From Leucobacter celer subsp. astrifaciens (GTDB lineage: Bacteria; Actinomycetota; Actinomycetes; Actinomycetales; Microbacteriaceae), in the NCBI RefSeq assembly GCF_001273835.1, contig NZ_JHEI01000135.1, forward strand, positions 248,001 to 312,000: a stretch of DNA of 64,000 nt, written 5' to 3'. Below are positions 53,761 through 63,130 of this stretch, piece after piece. Under the pieces are notes generated by a model. That model saw only the letters and a program-made list of their open reading frames with translations. It did not search any database and had not been told where the DNA came from. Each line of letters starts with the position of its first letter. Within the stretch, counting starts at the first letter, position 1. The position numbers were made by a program, and so were the translations under genes.

Positions 53761-54324
53761 TCAGATTTTAGTGAGTTCCGAGGTTTCGGCCGCCAGGAGT
53801 TCTAAAGCGGCTCGCACGGTGGCCTCTCGGATCGAGGCCCGGTCCCCCGAGAAGGCAAAACGCTTCGCACGCGTTCGCTCGCCCGCGCTCACCGCGACCC
53901 AGACCGTTCCGGCGGGCTGTCCCGTCTGGGGATCCGGATCGGGGCCGGCCACTCCCGTCGTGGAGACGCCGATATCCGCGGGCTTCGGCGATGCACCCTC
54001 CTCCGCCGGTACCGCGCAAGCCGCGCGCACGCCGGCTGCCATCTGCTTCGCCACCAGTTCGTCCACGGGCCCCTTCTCCCGCAGCAACTCGAGATCGACG
54101 CCCAGCAGCGAGTGCTTCAACCAGGTGTCGTAGGCGACGATCCCGCCGGACAACGACCGCGATGCGCCGGGAATCTTTACCAGAGCATCTGCGAGCAGCC
54201 CTCCCGTCAGCGACTCCGCGACCGCGATACGGAGTCCGCGCGCAGCGGCCCACTCGATCGCTCCCGCAGCCGCAGCCCGATCTGCGACCCGTGGCACCTC
54301 GGCGGCCTCGGCAGCGCCGGACAT
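53761..54324 (-). CDS. cinA: CinA C-terminal-domain protein (nicotinamide-nucleotide amidase type)
   Basis: 187 aa from ATG 54324 overlapping the pgsA stop (TGATG). Only the CinA C-domain is present, as common in actinobacteria. IAVAESLTGGLLADAL, LSGGIVAYDTWLKHSLLGV and STTGVAGPDPDPQTG carry the conserved serine/threonine and lysine region of NMN deamidases. It recycles pyridine nucleotides in other bacteria. Confidence 0.9.
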   Translation of the reverse strand: MSGAAEAAEVPRVADRAAAAGAIEWAAARGLRIAVAESLTGGLLADALVKIPGASRSLSGGIVAYDTWLKHSLLGVDLELLREKGPVDELVAKQMAAGVRAACAVPAEEGASPKPADIGVSTTGVAGPDPDPQTGQPAGTVWVAVSAGERTRAKRFAFSGDRASIREATVRAALELLAAETSELTKI

Positions 54325-54923
54325 CACCGGGCGCTCCTCCGGGCCCGAACGAAGCCGAGGACGTAATCGATGCCGCTCAGGATCGTGAGCAGCACGGCGA
54401 CGGTCATCGTCACGACGTTCACCCAGTAGGCAACCGGAGCGATCGGCCCGAGCACACTCGCGAGCGGCAGGAGGGCCAGCGTGATGGCGACCGACTGCGC
54501 GACCGTCTTCAGCTTGCCCATCCACGCCGCGGCGACCACCACGTCGTGAGCGATCATGAGGCGGTGGATCGTGATGCCGATCTCGCGAACCAGCACGACG
54601 ATGGTCACCCACCACGGCAGTTCGCCGAGGATCGAAAGCCCCACGAGCGCCGAGCCGGTGAGGAACTTATCGGCGATCGGATCGAGCAGCTTGCCCAGAT
54701 CGGTGATGAGGCCGCGGGAGCGGGCGAGATATCCGTCCCACGCGTCGGTGGCGATGGCCACGACGAAGAACACCGCGGCGACCCAGCGCCAGGGCCCGTT
54801 CGCGCCGTCGTCGGCGAGCAGCATCCATACGAAGAACGGCGTCGCGACGATACGCGCGACCGTGATGATGTTGGGCGCGTTCCAGTTGCTGGGCGCGGCG
54901 GCGGGTTGCTCGGAGCCGGTCAT
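54324..54923 (-). CDS. pgsA: CDP-diacylglycerol-glycerol-3-phosphate 3-phosphatidyltransferase
   Basis: 199 aa, ATG start. Integral membrane enzyme making phosphatidylglycerol phosphate. The CDP-alcohol phosphatidyltransferase motif is complete (TDAWDGYLARSRG ... GKLLDPIADK, about 59-85). Five or more membrane helices. First of the coupled pgsA-cinA pair. Confidence 0.93.
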   Translation of the reverse strand: MTGSEQPAAAPSNWNAPNIITVARIVATPFFVWMLLADDGANGPWRWVAAVFFVVAIATDAWDGYLARSRGLITDLGKLLDPIADKFLTGSALVGLSILGELPWWVTIVVLVREIGITIHRLMIAHDVVVAAAWMGKLKTVAQSVAITLALLPLASVLGPIAPVAYWVNVVTMTVAVLLTILSGIDYVLGFVRARRSAR

Positions 54924-54960
54924 ATCAGCAGCCTACTTGAGCGGGTCGTCCCGGCGGGTG

Positions 54961-56007
54961 CTAGTAGCTCTGGATCTCGACCTCGATGCCGTCGCTCACC
55001 GCGGTGATCCACAGGTCGGCGTCCTGCGCCGAAGCCGTCCGTTCGCGGCTGATGCGATTGCCCTCGTCGTCGCGGCCCGAGTACGTGATCGTGAACGCAC
55101 CCCGATCGTCGAGCATCGCCCACGAGACGGAGCTCGGATCCACGAACGCCGTCGGTGAGCGCGTCATCTCGGCGCGCACCTCCACCCCTGACGGATCCGC
55201 GAACCGCGAGTCGGGTTCCGGCGCATCGATGCCGCAGTGCCTCATCGCGGACAGGGACGCGGCTGCAGCGCACTCCTCGAAAGACTCCGCGATCTGCCGC
55301 TGCACCTCCGCCTCGTAGCCCGGCCCCGGGCGCAGCCAGTCGGGGGCGTAGATCGAGTTGTCGGGCGAGGCGACGACGAACTCGGCGTATTCGCTCGTCG
55401 TGAAGTACCTGTTGTGCGACACGAACGTGTAGCTTCCCGCATACACCGCGAGCGCGTCGGTGCCGCTCGGGAAGGCTCCGTCCATGCCGCGGAACGCGAG
55501 GGCGCCGCTGGAGTCGGAGTCCAGGAACACCTCGTAGCGAAGCCCGCCGGTCACCCGCCACTCGCCGTCATCGTCCCGACGCAGCTGTACACGATCGGTG
55601 TATTCGGTGCCGTCCAATTCGAACCGGACATCGCCCGCGGCTCGGCCCCCGTCGAAGTCGACGCGGAGCCTGCGCAACTCGGTGTCCCCGATGTGCTCCG
55701 CCGAGCCGAGGACGTCCTCCGCGAGCGCCACGTCGGACGCCCCCGTGGTCGAACCCGAGAAGAGCGACTCGGCGACATCGAGTTCTCCGCCCGCAACGGC
55801 TGCGATGTACTGCAGGGCGACGTCTCGCACCTCTGCAGGATTGTTGTTCTGCGCATCGACCGCGACCGCGATTCCGGCCCCGCCGAGCACCAGTACCGCG
55901 AGTGCACCGGTCACGCTCCACATCCATGTCGAAGACGAATGCGGGACCTCAGCGGCATCCGAGGGTTCCGGCTCGCGGAACTCGGGCTGCTCTTCCAGAA
56001 CGGTCAT
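54961..56007 (-). CDS. Orphan membrane-anchored protein
   Basis: 348 aa, ATG start. The cytosolic N-terminus (about 27 residues) is acidic. One membrane helix at about 29-51 (MWSVTGALAVLVLGGAGIAVAV) is followed by an outer domain. This begins AEVRDVALQYIAAVAGGELDVAESL, like NTF2/DUF4878-type or lumazine-binding-like modules of secreted actinobacterial proteins. Two cysteines (ECAAAASLSAMRHC) could form a disulfide. No catalytic motif recognised. Its ribosome binding site GAGGAG lies in a degenerate unit of the upstream 13-bp repeat. Function unknown. Confidence 0.75.
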   Translation of the reverse strand: MTVLEEQPEFREPEPSDAAEVPHSSSTWMWSVTGALAVLVLGGAGIAVAVDAQNNNPAEVRDVALQYIAAVAGGELDVAESLFSGSTTGASDVALAEDVLGSAEHIGDTELRRLRVDFDGGRAAGDVRFELDGTEYTDRVQLRRDDDGEWRVTGGLRYEVFLDSDSSGALAFRGMDGAFPSGTDALAVYAGSYTFVSHNRYFTTSEYAEFVVASPDNSIYAPDWLRPGPGYEAEVQRQIAESFEECAAAASLSAMRHCGIDAPEPDSRFADPSGVEVRAEMTRSPTAFVDPSSVSWAMLDDRGAFTITYSGRDDEGNRISRERTASAQDADLWITAVSDGIEVEIQSY

Positions 56008-56084
56008 GCTGCTCCTCGGTGCTGCTCATCAGTGCTGCTCATCAGCGCTGCTCATCAGCGCTGCTCATCAGTGCTGATGATCGG
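56007..56084. repeat. 13-bp tandem repeat in the leader of the orphan membrane-protein gene
   Basis: Six units of about 13 bp based on TGCTGCTCATCAG (minus strand CTGATGAGCAGCA). The unit nearest the gene is CCGAGGAGCAGCA and supplies the ribosome binding site. The array fills most of the gap between ftsK and this gene. Confidence 0.88.
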
Positions 56085-56131
56085 TGTTGGTGGTCGGCGC
56101 TGCCGGCCGCATACCGCTGGTCAGAGACGGT

Positions 56132-59059
56132 TCAATCGCGCCCCGTCAGCTGCCACGCGTCTTCGTCGTCATCGCCCTCGACGTCTTCAAGGCCTGCCTG
56201 ATACTGAGCGATCGGATCGTCGTAGCGCGCGTCGCCGAAGCCGTCCGACTCGGTCAGCGGCTCGATCACATCGGTCGCGGAATCCCCCGCGGCCCCGACT
56301 GCGTCCGCGGACGCCGGCGGCTGCGGCAGCACCTGCGTCACCGGTTGCGCAGGCGCAGCCGGTGCGGCGGGCGCAGCCGGCACGGCGAATGCGGCCGGAG
56401 CGGAGTTCGTCGACGACCCACCCTTGATCCGGGCGATCACCTCCGGCAGTTGCTCGGGCGTCACGAGCACGTCGCGCGCCTTGGACCCCTCCGAAGGCCC
56501 GACGATATCGCGGGACTCCATGAGGTCCATCAGGCGGCCCGCTTTCGCGAAGCCGACGCGCAGTTTGCGCTGCAGCATCGAGGTCGACCCGAACTGGGAG
56601 GTGACCACGAGATCGATCGCGGCGAGCAGCACCTCGAGGTCGTCGCCGATGTCCTCGTCGATCTCCTTCTTCTCGGCGGCCTGCGCCACATCGGCCCGGT
56701 ACTCGGGCTGCGCCTGGGCCTTTACGTGCGTGACCACCTGGGCGATCTCGGCCTCGCCCACCCAGGCGCCCTGCACGCGCATGGGCGTCGATTCCCCGTT
56801 GAGCAGCAGGAGGCCATCGCCCTGTCCGATCAGCCGCTCGGCGCCCACCTCGTCGAGGATGACTCGCGAGTCGGTGCCCGAGGCCACGGCGAAGGCGTAG
56901 CGGCTCGGCACGTTCGACTTGATGACACCGGTGACCACGTTGACCGAGGGGCGCTGGGTGGCGAGCACCAGGTGGATGCCGGCGGCGCGGGCGAGCTGCG
57001 TGATGCGCTGGATCGAGTCCTCGACATCGCGCGGCGCGACGAGCATGAGATCCGCGAGCTCGTCGACCACCACCAGCAGGTAGGGGTACGGCTTGAGCAC
57101 ACGCTGACTGCCCTCGGGCAGCACGATCGATCCCGAGCGCACCGCCTCGTTGAAGTCGTCGATGTGGCGGAACCCGAAGCTCGCCAGATCGTCGTATCGC
57201 ATGTCCATCTCCTTCACGACCCACTGCAGCGCCTCCGCCGCCTTCTTGGGGTTCGTGATGATGGGCGTGATCAGGTGCGGGACGCCCTGATAGACCGTGA
57301 GTTCTACCCGCTTCGGGTCGACGAGCACCATGCGCACCTCGGCCGGCGTCGCCCGCATGAGGATGCTCGTGATCATCGAGTTGATGAAGCTCGACTTGCC
57401 CGAACCCGTGGCTCCCGCCACGAGCAAGTGCGGCATCTTCGCGAGGTTCGCCACGACGAAACCGCCCTTGACGTCCTTGCCGACGCCGATCGTCATGGGG
57501 TGGGGGCTGCGCTGAGCCTTGTTCGAGCGCAGCACGTCGCCGAGGGCCACGTTCTCGCGGTCCTTATTCGGGATCTCGATGCCGATGGCGCTCTTGCCGG
57601 GAATCGGCGAGAGGATGCGCACCTCGTTCGAGGCCACCGCGTACGAGAGATTCTTGGAGAGCGCCGTGACCTTCTCCACCTTCACGCCCGGGCCGAGCTC
57701 CACCTCGTACTGCGTGACGGTCGGGCCGCGCGAGAATCCCGACACCTTGGCATCGACCCGGAACTCCTCGAACACCCGGGCGATCGCCGCCATGATCTGG
57801 TCGTTCGCATCGGTGTGGGTCTTGGGCGCGTCGCCCGCCGCGAGCGCCGACTGGTCGGGCAGGCGGTATTCGGCGCGGCTCGCCGCGGGGTCGTGCGGCG
57901 GTGCGACTGCGAAGGGCACCGTGGGTGCGGCCTCGACCGGGGCAGCTGCCCCTTCATCGGCGGCCGCCGCGTAGTCATCCCACGAATCGTCGCTCAGTCC
58001 CGAGGCGCGCGAACCGCCGGCAGCCTGCACCGCGGCCTCCGCCTGGTCGAGCTCGTCGAAGAGGTCTGAGGGGAAGACATCGGTCGATGCCTCAGGGGCG
58101 AGCGCCGACTCGAAGGCCCCGTCGGCATCCGCATCGGCGGCCGAGCCCCCGAGCGCGGAGTCGAGTCCGGCGCGGTCGCCCGCATAGTCCGGATCCTCCT
58201 CGCGACCCGTGTCGGTGCGTCGCCACCAGGGCACGGAGGAGCCGTCCCCCTCCTGGTCCTCGAGGTCGAAGAGCGTATCCTGCTCCTTCTTCCGCGAGCG
58301 GCGCGACTTCTTGGCTTCAGGTGCTTCAGCCTTCGCGGCATCGCCGGTCTCCCCGTCGACCACTCCGAAGAGGAAATCGTACGCCTCTCGCAGTCGACGC
58401 ATGATGCGCCCCGGGGGCGTCTTCGTGATGATCAGCACCGACATCGCCAGCAGCAGCGACAGCACCGGTGTGGCCACCCACACGGTGAGGAAGAGCAGCG
58501 GAGCCCCGATCATCCAGCCGAGCAGTCCGCCGGCCTCTGCGAGAGCCGGCATGCCGGCGCGCGGGATCGGCTGCCCGCCGTAGATGTGCGAGAGCCCGGC
58601 GATGCTCGTGATCGCGAGGAACAGGCCGATCGCGATGCGGCGGTTGTCGTTGACGCTCGAGGGATGGTTGAAGAGCCACAGCGCGAAGCCGACCATGATG
58701 ATGGGCAGGCCGAACGCGACGCGTCCGAAGAGGCCGCCGAAGGTCCACGCATCGAGCTGCACCGCCACGGGCTGACCGATGAAGAACCACTCGACCACCG
58801 CGCCGATCACGGCGAGCAGCATCAGCAGCATGGGAACGCCATCGCGGCGGTCCTCGGGAGCGAGGGGTTCGAGCCGGAAGGCGCGCGCCGCACCGCCGAC
58901 TCCGTGCGCGAGACCGTTCCAGGCGCGCACCAGCACGCCCTCGGTGGGCTCGGGCTCGGCGAGCACTTTTGTTCTCGCGGTCGCACGGGTGCCCGCGGAA
59001 CGGGAACCCCGTGCCGTGGTCTTGCCCGATTTTTCGCGCGACGAAGCTTTGCTGGCCAT
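56132..59059 (-). CDS. ftsK: DNA translocase FtsK/SpoIIIE
   Basis: 975 aa from ATG 59059 ([13 protein letters not shown]); upstream in-frame sequence is not conserved. Four membrane helices lie in the first 230 residues, then an acidic/Ala-rich linker (to about 420). The motor domain follows with Walker [10 protein letters not shown] (about 548-556), [14 protein letters not shown] and Walker [13 protein letters not shown]. The gamma winged-helix domain (about 810-870, [21 protein letters not shown]) reads KOPS-type sites. It moves chromosome ends through the closing septum. An Ala/Pro-rich tail ends the protein. Confidence 0.95.
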   Translation of the reverse strand: MASKASSREKSGKTTARGSRSAGTRATARTKVLAEPEPTEGVLVRAWNGLAHGVGGAARAFRLEPLAPEDRRDGVPMLLMLLAVIGAVVEWFFIGQPVAVQLDAWTFGGLFGRVAFGLPIIMVGFALWLFNHPSSVNDNRRIAIGLFLAITSIAGLSHIYGGQPIPRAGMPALAEAGGLLGWMIGAPLLFLTVWVATPVLSLLLAMSVLIITKTPPGRIMRRLREAYDFLFGVVDGETGDAAKAEAPEAKKSRRSRKKEQDTLFDLEDQEGDGSSVPWWRRTDTGREEDPDYAGDRAGLDSALGGSAADADADGAFESALAPEASTDVFPSDLFDELDQAEAAVQAAGGSRASGLSDDSWDDYAAAADEGAAAPVEAAPTVPFAVAPPHDPAASRAEYRLPDQSALAAGDAPKTHTDANDQIMAAIARVFEEFRVDAKVSGFSRGPTVTQYEVELGPGVKVEKVTALSKNLSYAVASNEVRILSPIPGKSAIGIEIPNKDRENVALGDVLRSNKAQRSPHPMTIGVGKDVKGGFVVANLAKMPHLLVAGATGSGKSSFINSMITSILMRATPAEVRMVLVDPKRVELTVYQGVPHLITPIITNPKKAAEALQWVVKEMDMRYDDLASFGFRHIDDFNEAVRSGSIVLPEGSQRVLKPYPYLLVVVDELADLMLVAPRDVEDSIQRITQLARAAGIHLVLATQRPSVNVVTGVIKSNVPSRYAFAVASGTDSRVILDEVGAERLIGQGDGLLLLNGESTPMRVQGAWVGEAEIAQVVTHVKAQAQPEYRADVAQAAEKKEIDEDIGDDLEVLLAAIDLVVTSQFGSTSMLQRKLRVGFAKAGRLMDLMESRDIVGPSEGSKARDVLVTPEQLPEVIARIKGGSSTNSAPAAFAVPAAPAAPAAPAQPVTQVLPQPPASADAVGAAGDSATDVIEPLTESDGFGDARYDDPIAQYQAGLEDVEGDDDEDAWQLTGRD

Positions 59060-59367
59060 ATTACGAGGGTACTTTCGACCTCGGACATTCGCGAGGTGAC
59101 GCTCCGGCCCCCGCGGAATCAGGAGGATCGGGGCGGAATCCCGGAATCCCGGAATCCGCTCGCGGGGCAGCGGGATGACGCGCATGGGACCGGCGCGGGT
59201 TTCGACTCGCTTCGCTCGCTCAACCAGCAGAACCGGCGCGGGTTTCGACGATCCGCCGGTTGAGCGAGCGAGGAACGAGCGAGTCGAAACCGCAGCTCCG
59301 AAGTCACTCGATCTCGGCTCCCCAAGCTCCCCGAGCTCCGCTCAATCGGCGGCGGAAGCGGAACCGC
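59060..59367. other. ftsK upstream region without genes
   Basis: 308 bases between femX and ftsK, both minus. It holds three copies of GGAATCCC (59136-59158) and palindromic repeat copy D (59190-59293). The weak ftsK leader sequence gives no clear promoter. Confidence 0.5.
59190..59293. repeat. Palindromic intergenic repeat, copy D
   Basis: CCGGCGCGGGTTTCGACTCG ... CTCGCTCAACCAGC followed by a second, inverted half with GGTTGAGCGAGCGAGG ... GAGTCGAAACCGC. The 17-base CCGGCGCGGGTTTCGAC is repeated directly within it. Unlike copies A-C it lies between two genes of the same direction. Confidence 0.8.
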
Positions 59368-60402
59368 TCAGCGTCGACGCAGCTTGCGCACGACACGCTT
59401 GACGAGGGGCATCCCTTCGGTCCAGATCCGGTACCCCGGGCCGGGGCGATCCCACGACCCCGCGAGCAGGTTCTCGTGCGAGGCCCATCCCTTCTTGAAC
59501 GTCGTGACGCCGTCGTTGATGAGCCCGCCGAAGTCGTAGCGCTCGATCCCGATGGACTTCATGTGCCGGATCACGTGCCACTTCAGCGCGTAGTTGGCGC
59601 GCAGCCGCTGCCCCGTGTCGTTCATGCCTCCGTAGAGCTCGAACGCGGTGCGGGACGATTTCGCCATGAACAGGAACGCCACGGGCTGGTCCTCGACGTA
59701 CGCGGCCCAGACCGGCGAGTCCTCCCCCAGCATGGTGAAGGCGTCGTGGTAGTAGGAGTCCTCGTGCAGCCCGAAGTCGGCGCGCTCGCTCGTCTCCCGG
59801 TACACATCGAGGCACGCGTCCAGCTGCTCGAGGGTCTCGACCGGCCGGATCGACAGCGATTCCTCGCGCCCCGCCTTGCGCACGTACTGCCGGTGCTTCT
59901 TCGACATGTCGGCGAGCAGTTCGTCCTCCGTGCGCCGCAGGTCGAGGATCAGCGTTCGCGCCGGCAGCACGGGCGTCCCCGCCTCGCGCCACCGATCGCC
60001 GAGCGGGAACTCCCCCGCGTCCTCATCGGGCTCGATCGAGACCGCGACGGCACGCCGAGAGCCGTGCACGTGGTCGGCCACGGCGTTCGCCACCTCCGCG
60101 GGCGTCGGCGAGGCGGCGGGGCGCTCCGGATCCTCCTGGCTCCGCACGAGCACCGGACCGCGCGGGGCGTACACGAATCCGCCCAGCGGGCCGGGCAGCG
60201 AGCGCGTGAGCAGCTGGCAGGCCGCGACGACGGGGGCGTCGGATCCGGAGCCGTTGCGCACGAGCACTCGCTCGGCGCTCCAGCGGTGGGCCGACTTGAG
60301 GTCGCCCCACCCCCACAGTTGCAGCGGGTGACCGCCGAGATCCCTCACCGTCGCGTCCCAGAGAGCGCGATCCGTGCAGGGGACGACCGAGAGGGAGGTC
60401 AC
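59368..60402 (-). CDS. FemX-type aminoacyl ligase 1
   Basis: 344 aa from GTG 60402, overlapping the murJ stop by 4 bases. A FemABX/GNAT-fold protein with the RQYVRKAGREE tRNA/lipid-II-binding region and YALKWHVIRHMKSIGIERYDFGG. The C-terminal GVTTFKKGWA is typical of ligases that add amino acids from aminoacyl-tRNA to the peptidoglycan stem. Coupling to murJ and a second FemX-like gene suggests interpeptide bridge synthesis on lipid II at the membrane. Amino acid added: unknown. Confidence 0.88.
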   Translation of the reverse strand: MTSLSVVPCTDRALWDATVRDLGGHPLQLWGWGDLKSAHRWSAERVLVRNGSGSDAPVVAACQLLTRSLPGPLGGFVYAPRGPVLVRSQEDPERPAASPTPAEVANAVADHVHGSRRAVAVSIEPDEDAGEFPLGDRWREAGTPVLPARTLILDLRRTEDELLADMSKKHRQYVRKAGREESLSIRPVETLEQLDACLDVYRETSERADFGLHEDSYYHDAFTMLGEDSPVWAAYVEDQPVAFLFMAKSSRTAFELYGGMNDTGQRLRANYALKWHVIRHMKSIGIERYDFGGLINDGVTTFKKGWASHENLLAGSWDRPGPGYRIWTEGMPLVKRVVRKLRRR

Positions 60403-62015
60403 GAGCGGTTCCTTCCGAGTTTGCGTGAGATGAAGCCGGTGAGCTCGGCGAGCTCCGGGGAGCGCAGCAGGCCGAGCAGGATCACGTACACCGCGCCGAC
60501 CACCGCGGCGACCGCAACGGCGAAGGGGATCGCGAGCACGGCGTCGAACCCGGGGACCGCCGACCGCAGCAGCCAGGTCACGAGCAGGCCTGCGACGAGG
60601 GCCGGGATCGCCGCGAGCACGTAGCGCACGAGGCTCTGCGCGATCCTGCGCCCGTCGATCGATCCGATCTTGCGGCGCAGCAGCCAGGTCGCGAGCAGCG
60701 CCTGCACGATCGTCGCGAATGACCAGACGAGGGCGAACAGCATGCCGATCATCGCCTCGGGTGCGAAGATCAGCAGCAGCGAGAGCGCGATCACGATGCC
60801 CATCTGGATCGTCGTGAACACGAAGGGCGTGCGCGTGTCGGAGAGCGCGTAGAAGGCGCGCTGCACGACGAAGAGGAAGCTGTAGGCGGCGAGGCTCACC
60901 ACGTAGGCCTGCAGCGCCTGGGAGAACTGGTCGACCTGCAACTGCGTCGCGCCGAAGTTGATGATGCGGGCGACGAAGGGCGCCGCGGCGAAGATCGCGG
61001 CCGCCGCGAGCACCATGACGAGCGCGATCTGCCTTGCCGACGCCGAGAAGTCCGCGACGAACTCCGTCATGCGGCCCGTCTGCCCCCACTCCGAGAGCCG
61101 CGTGAAGTAGGCCGTTGCCAGTGACACCGCGATCACCGAGTGCGGCATCATGAAGATGAGCCAGACGTTCTGCATGGCGCTCGTCGAAGGACCGTGACCG
61201 GTCCCGATCGCGACGATGTTGTTCGTCACGAGTCCGCCGAGCTGCATCACGGTGATCGTCGCGAGGCTCCAGCCGGCGATTCGGGCTGTACGCCCGAGGC
61301 CCATGCCCTTCCATTTGAAATCGGGGCGATAGTGGATGCCCGCTTTACGCCAGGAGACGAAGAGGATCAGCGCCTGCGCTATGACGCCGAGCGTCGCGCT
61401 GCCCGCGAGCACGCCGATGGAGAGGGGATCCCACTCGAAGACCGTGCGCTCGCCCTCGGGATCAGCGCCGAACATCGCGATGAAGACGACGATGCCCGCG
61501 ATCCCGATCACGTTGTTGAGCACGGGCGCCCAGGTGAACGGGCCGAACACGCTACGTGCGTTGAGCACCTCGCCCAGCACCGTGTAGAGGCCGTAGAACA
61601 CGATCTGCGGCAGGCACCAGTAGGCGAACGCCGTCGCGAGCGCACGCTGATCCGCGTCCCACGGAATCGCCGTCAGATGCACGATCCAGGGGGCCGCGAG
61701 CATCGCGAGCACCGTGATGCCGAACAGCACCGCCGAGATCAGCGTGAGGATCTTGTTGATATAGCCGCTGCCGCCGTCGGAGTTCTGGGCGGCCCGCACG
61801 ATCTGCGGCACGAGCACGGCGTTCAGCATGCCGCCGAGCAGGATCATGTACAGGGTGTTCGGAAGCAGATTGCCGTTGGCGAAGGCGTCTGCTGAGACGG
61901 CGCCGACCGAGCCGATCGCGTACGCGAGCAGCACGGCCTTTACGAGCCCGAGGATGCGCGACACCATCGTGCCCGATGCCATCACCGCGCTCGCGCGCAT
62001 GATTCCCGCGGCCAT
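60399..62015 (-). CDS. murJ: Lipid II flippase MurJ/MviN
   Basis: 538 aa from ATG 62015, overlapping the upstream femX-like stop (TGATG). About 14 membrane helices of the MOP superfamily. The N-terminus MAAGIMRASAVMASGTMVSRILGLVK and NLLPNTLYMILLGGMLNAVLVP are MurJ hallmarks. Some actinobacterial MurJ carry a long cytosolic pseudokinase tail; this one ends with GFISRKLGRNRS, so it is the short form. It lies between two FemX-type ligase genes. Confidence 0.94.
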   Translation of the reverse strand: MAAGIMRASAVMASGTMVSRILGLVKAVLLAYAIGSVGAVSADAFANGNLLPNTLYMILLGGMLNAVLVPQIVRAAQNSDGGSGYINKILTLISAVLFGITVLAMLAAPWIVHLTAIPWDADQRALATAFAYWCLPQIVFYGLYTVLGEVLNARSVFGPFTWAPVLNNVIGIAGIVVFIAMFGADPEGERTVFEWDPLSIGVLAGSATLGVIAQALILFVSWRKAGIHYRPDFKWKGMGLGRTARIAGWSLATITVMQLGGLVTNNIVAIGTGHGPSTSAMQNVWLIFMMPHSVIAVSLATAYFTRLSEWGQTGRMTEFVADFSASARQIALVMVLAAAAIFAAAPFVARIINFGATQLQVDQFSQALQAYVVSLAAYSFLFVVQRAFYALSDTRTPFVFTTIQMGIVIALSLLLIFAPEAMIGMLFALVWSFATIVQALLATWLLRRKIGSIDGRRIAQSLVRYVLAAIPALVAGLLVTWLLRSAVPGFDAVLAIPFAVAVAAVVGAVYVILLGLLRSPELAELTGFISRKLGRNRS

Positions 62016-63127
62016 CAGTAGTACGGGTCCTTTCTGACCGCCAGCGACCAGCGGCGCGCGAGGCGGTCCCCCAGTTTCACCCAGAAGGCGTAGGCCCGCG
62101 GCTTCAGCGGGAGGTCGAAGGCTCCGGCGTAGTCGGTGATCTCGGGGGCGAAGGAGCGCTTGAACTGGCCCACGCCGTGCAGCGGATGGTCGCGGTCGTC
62201 CGCACGATCCGAGGGCGGGGCCCCGCAGAGGTCGTGCACCCGCGCGCCGCGCTCGGCGGCCCAGCGGAGCACCTCCCACTGCAGCGCGTGCGAAGCGCCG
62301 TACGCCGACTTGGCGCGCACCGATGCGCCGTCCTTGTAGGTGGTCTTGTCGCCGAGCGCCATCGCATAGGCGCCCGCGATCAGCTCGGGTGCTCCGTCAG
62401 CACCGGCGCGGTGCGCGAGGAACATCCGGCCGGATCCGTCAGCCTCGAAGCGCTGCCAGAACGCCCGGTAGTACGCCTCGGAGCGCAGCACGAACCGGCC
62501 CTCGGCGGTCTCCCGCAGCAGGCGGTACAGCGTCGCGCAGTTCTCATCGGTGGCGGGCACGCGCGACACCTCGATGCCGTCGCGGCGCGCGCGGTTGATC
62601 GAGTTGCGGGCCTTCTTCCCGAGGCTCGCGAGCAGCTCCTCATCCGAGCGGCCCGGCTCTCCGAGACCGACGAGCACGGTCGACGGGTTGGGGATGATCC
62701 GCACGGTATCGCGATATCCGGCAGCGCGAATCGCGTCCCGGGCGTCCAGCCCCAACCGCGGTTCGATCTTCAGCAGGAATGCTCCCCGCGAACGCGCGAG
62801 ACCCGCGACCGCCGAGGCCGCCTCGAGTACCGCCGCCGTGTCCTCTCCGGCCGGCCCGGCGGGCAGATGCCACCATTCCCCGAGCAGCGGGACGCGCTTC
62901 GCGAGCACGCCGACGGCCACGGATGGACGCCCCGGCCGCTCCACGACCACGCGATAGTCGCGGTATCGCCCCTGCTCGCGCTTCACGCCGAGATAGGACT
63001 CGCCCATCCAGACCTCGCCCCCGCCCGGATTCGCCGCGACGAGCGCGTCCCAGCCGGTCCGCTCGGCCTCGCTCGCGAGGCGCGCCACGGCACCGGCCGA
63101 GGAGGTATCCGCGAGGGATCCCACCAC
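62015..63127 (-). CDS. FemX-type aminoacyl ligase 2
   Basis: 370 aa, GTG start at 63127 (a second GTG follows at once). FemABX-like: KKARNSINRARRDGIEVSR, TYKDGASVRAKSAYGASHALQW and the C-terminal VGQFKRSFAPEI (FK-x-F motif). It resembles the first ligase only in these motifs. It lies 3 bases after the RNase J stop and is coupled to murJ. Probably adds an amino acid to the peptidoglycan precursor; could alternatively be a lysyl- or alanyl-bridge enzyme of unknown specificity. Confidence 0.86.
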   Translation of the reverse strand: MVGSLADTSSAGAVARLASEAERTGWDALVAANPGGGEVWMGESYLGVKREQGRYRDYRVVVERPGRPSVAVGVLAKRVPLLGEWWHLPAGPAGEDTAAVLEAASAVAGLARSRGAFLLKIEPRLGLDARDAIRAAGYRDTVRIIPNPSTVLVGLGEPGRSDEELLASLGKKARNSINRARRDGIEVSRVPATDENCATLYRLLRETAEGRFVLRSEAYYRAFWQRFEADGSGRMFLAHRAGADGAPELIAGAYAMALGDKTTYKDGASVRAKSAYGASHALQWEVLRWAAERGARVHDLCGAPPSDRADDRDHPLHGVGQFKRSFAPEITDYAGAFDLPLKPRAYAFWVKLGDRLARRWSLAVRKDPYY

Positions 63128-63130
63128 GCC

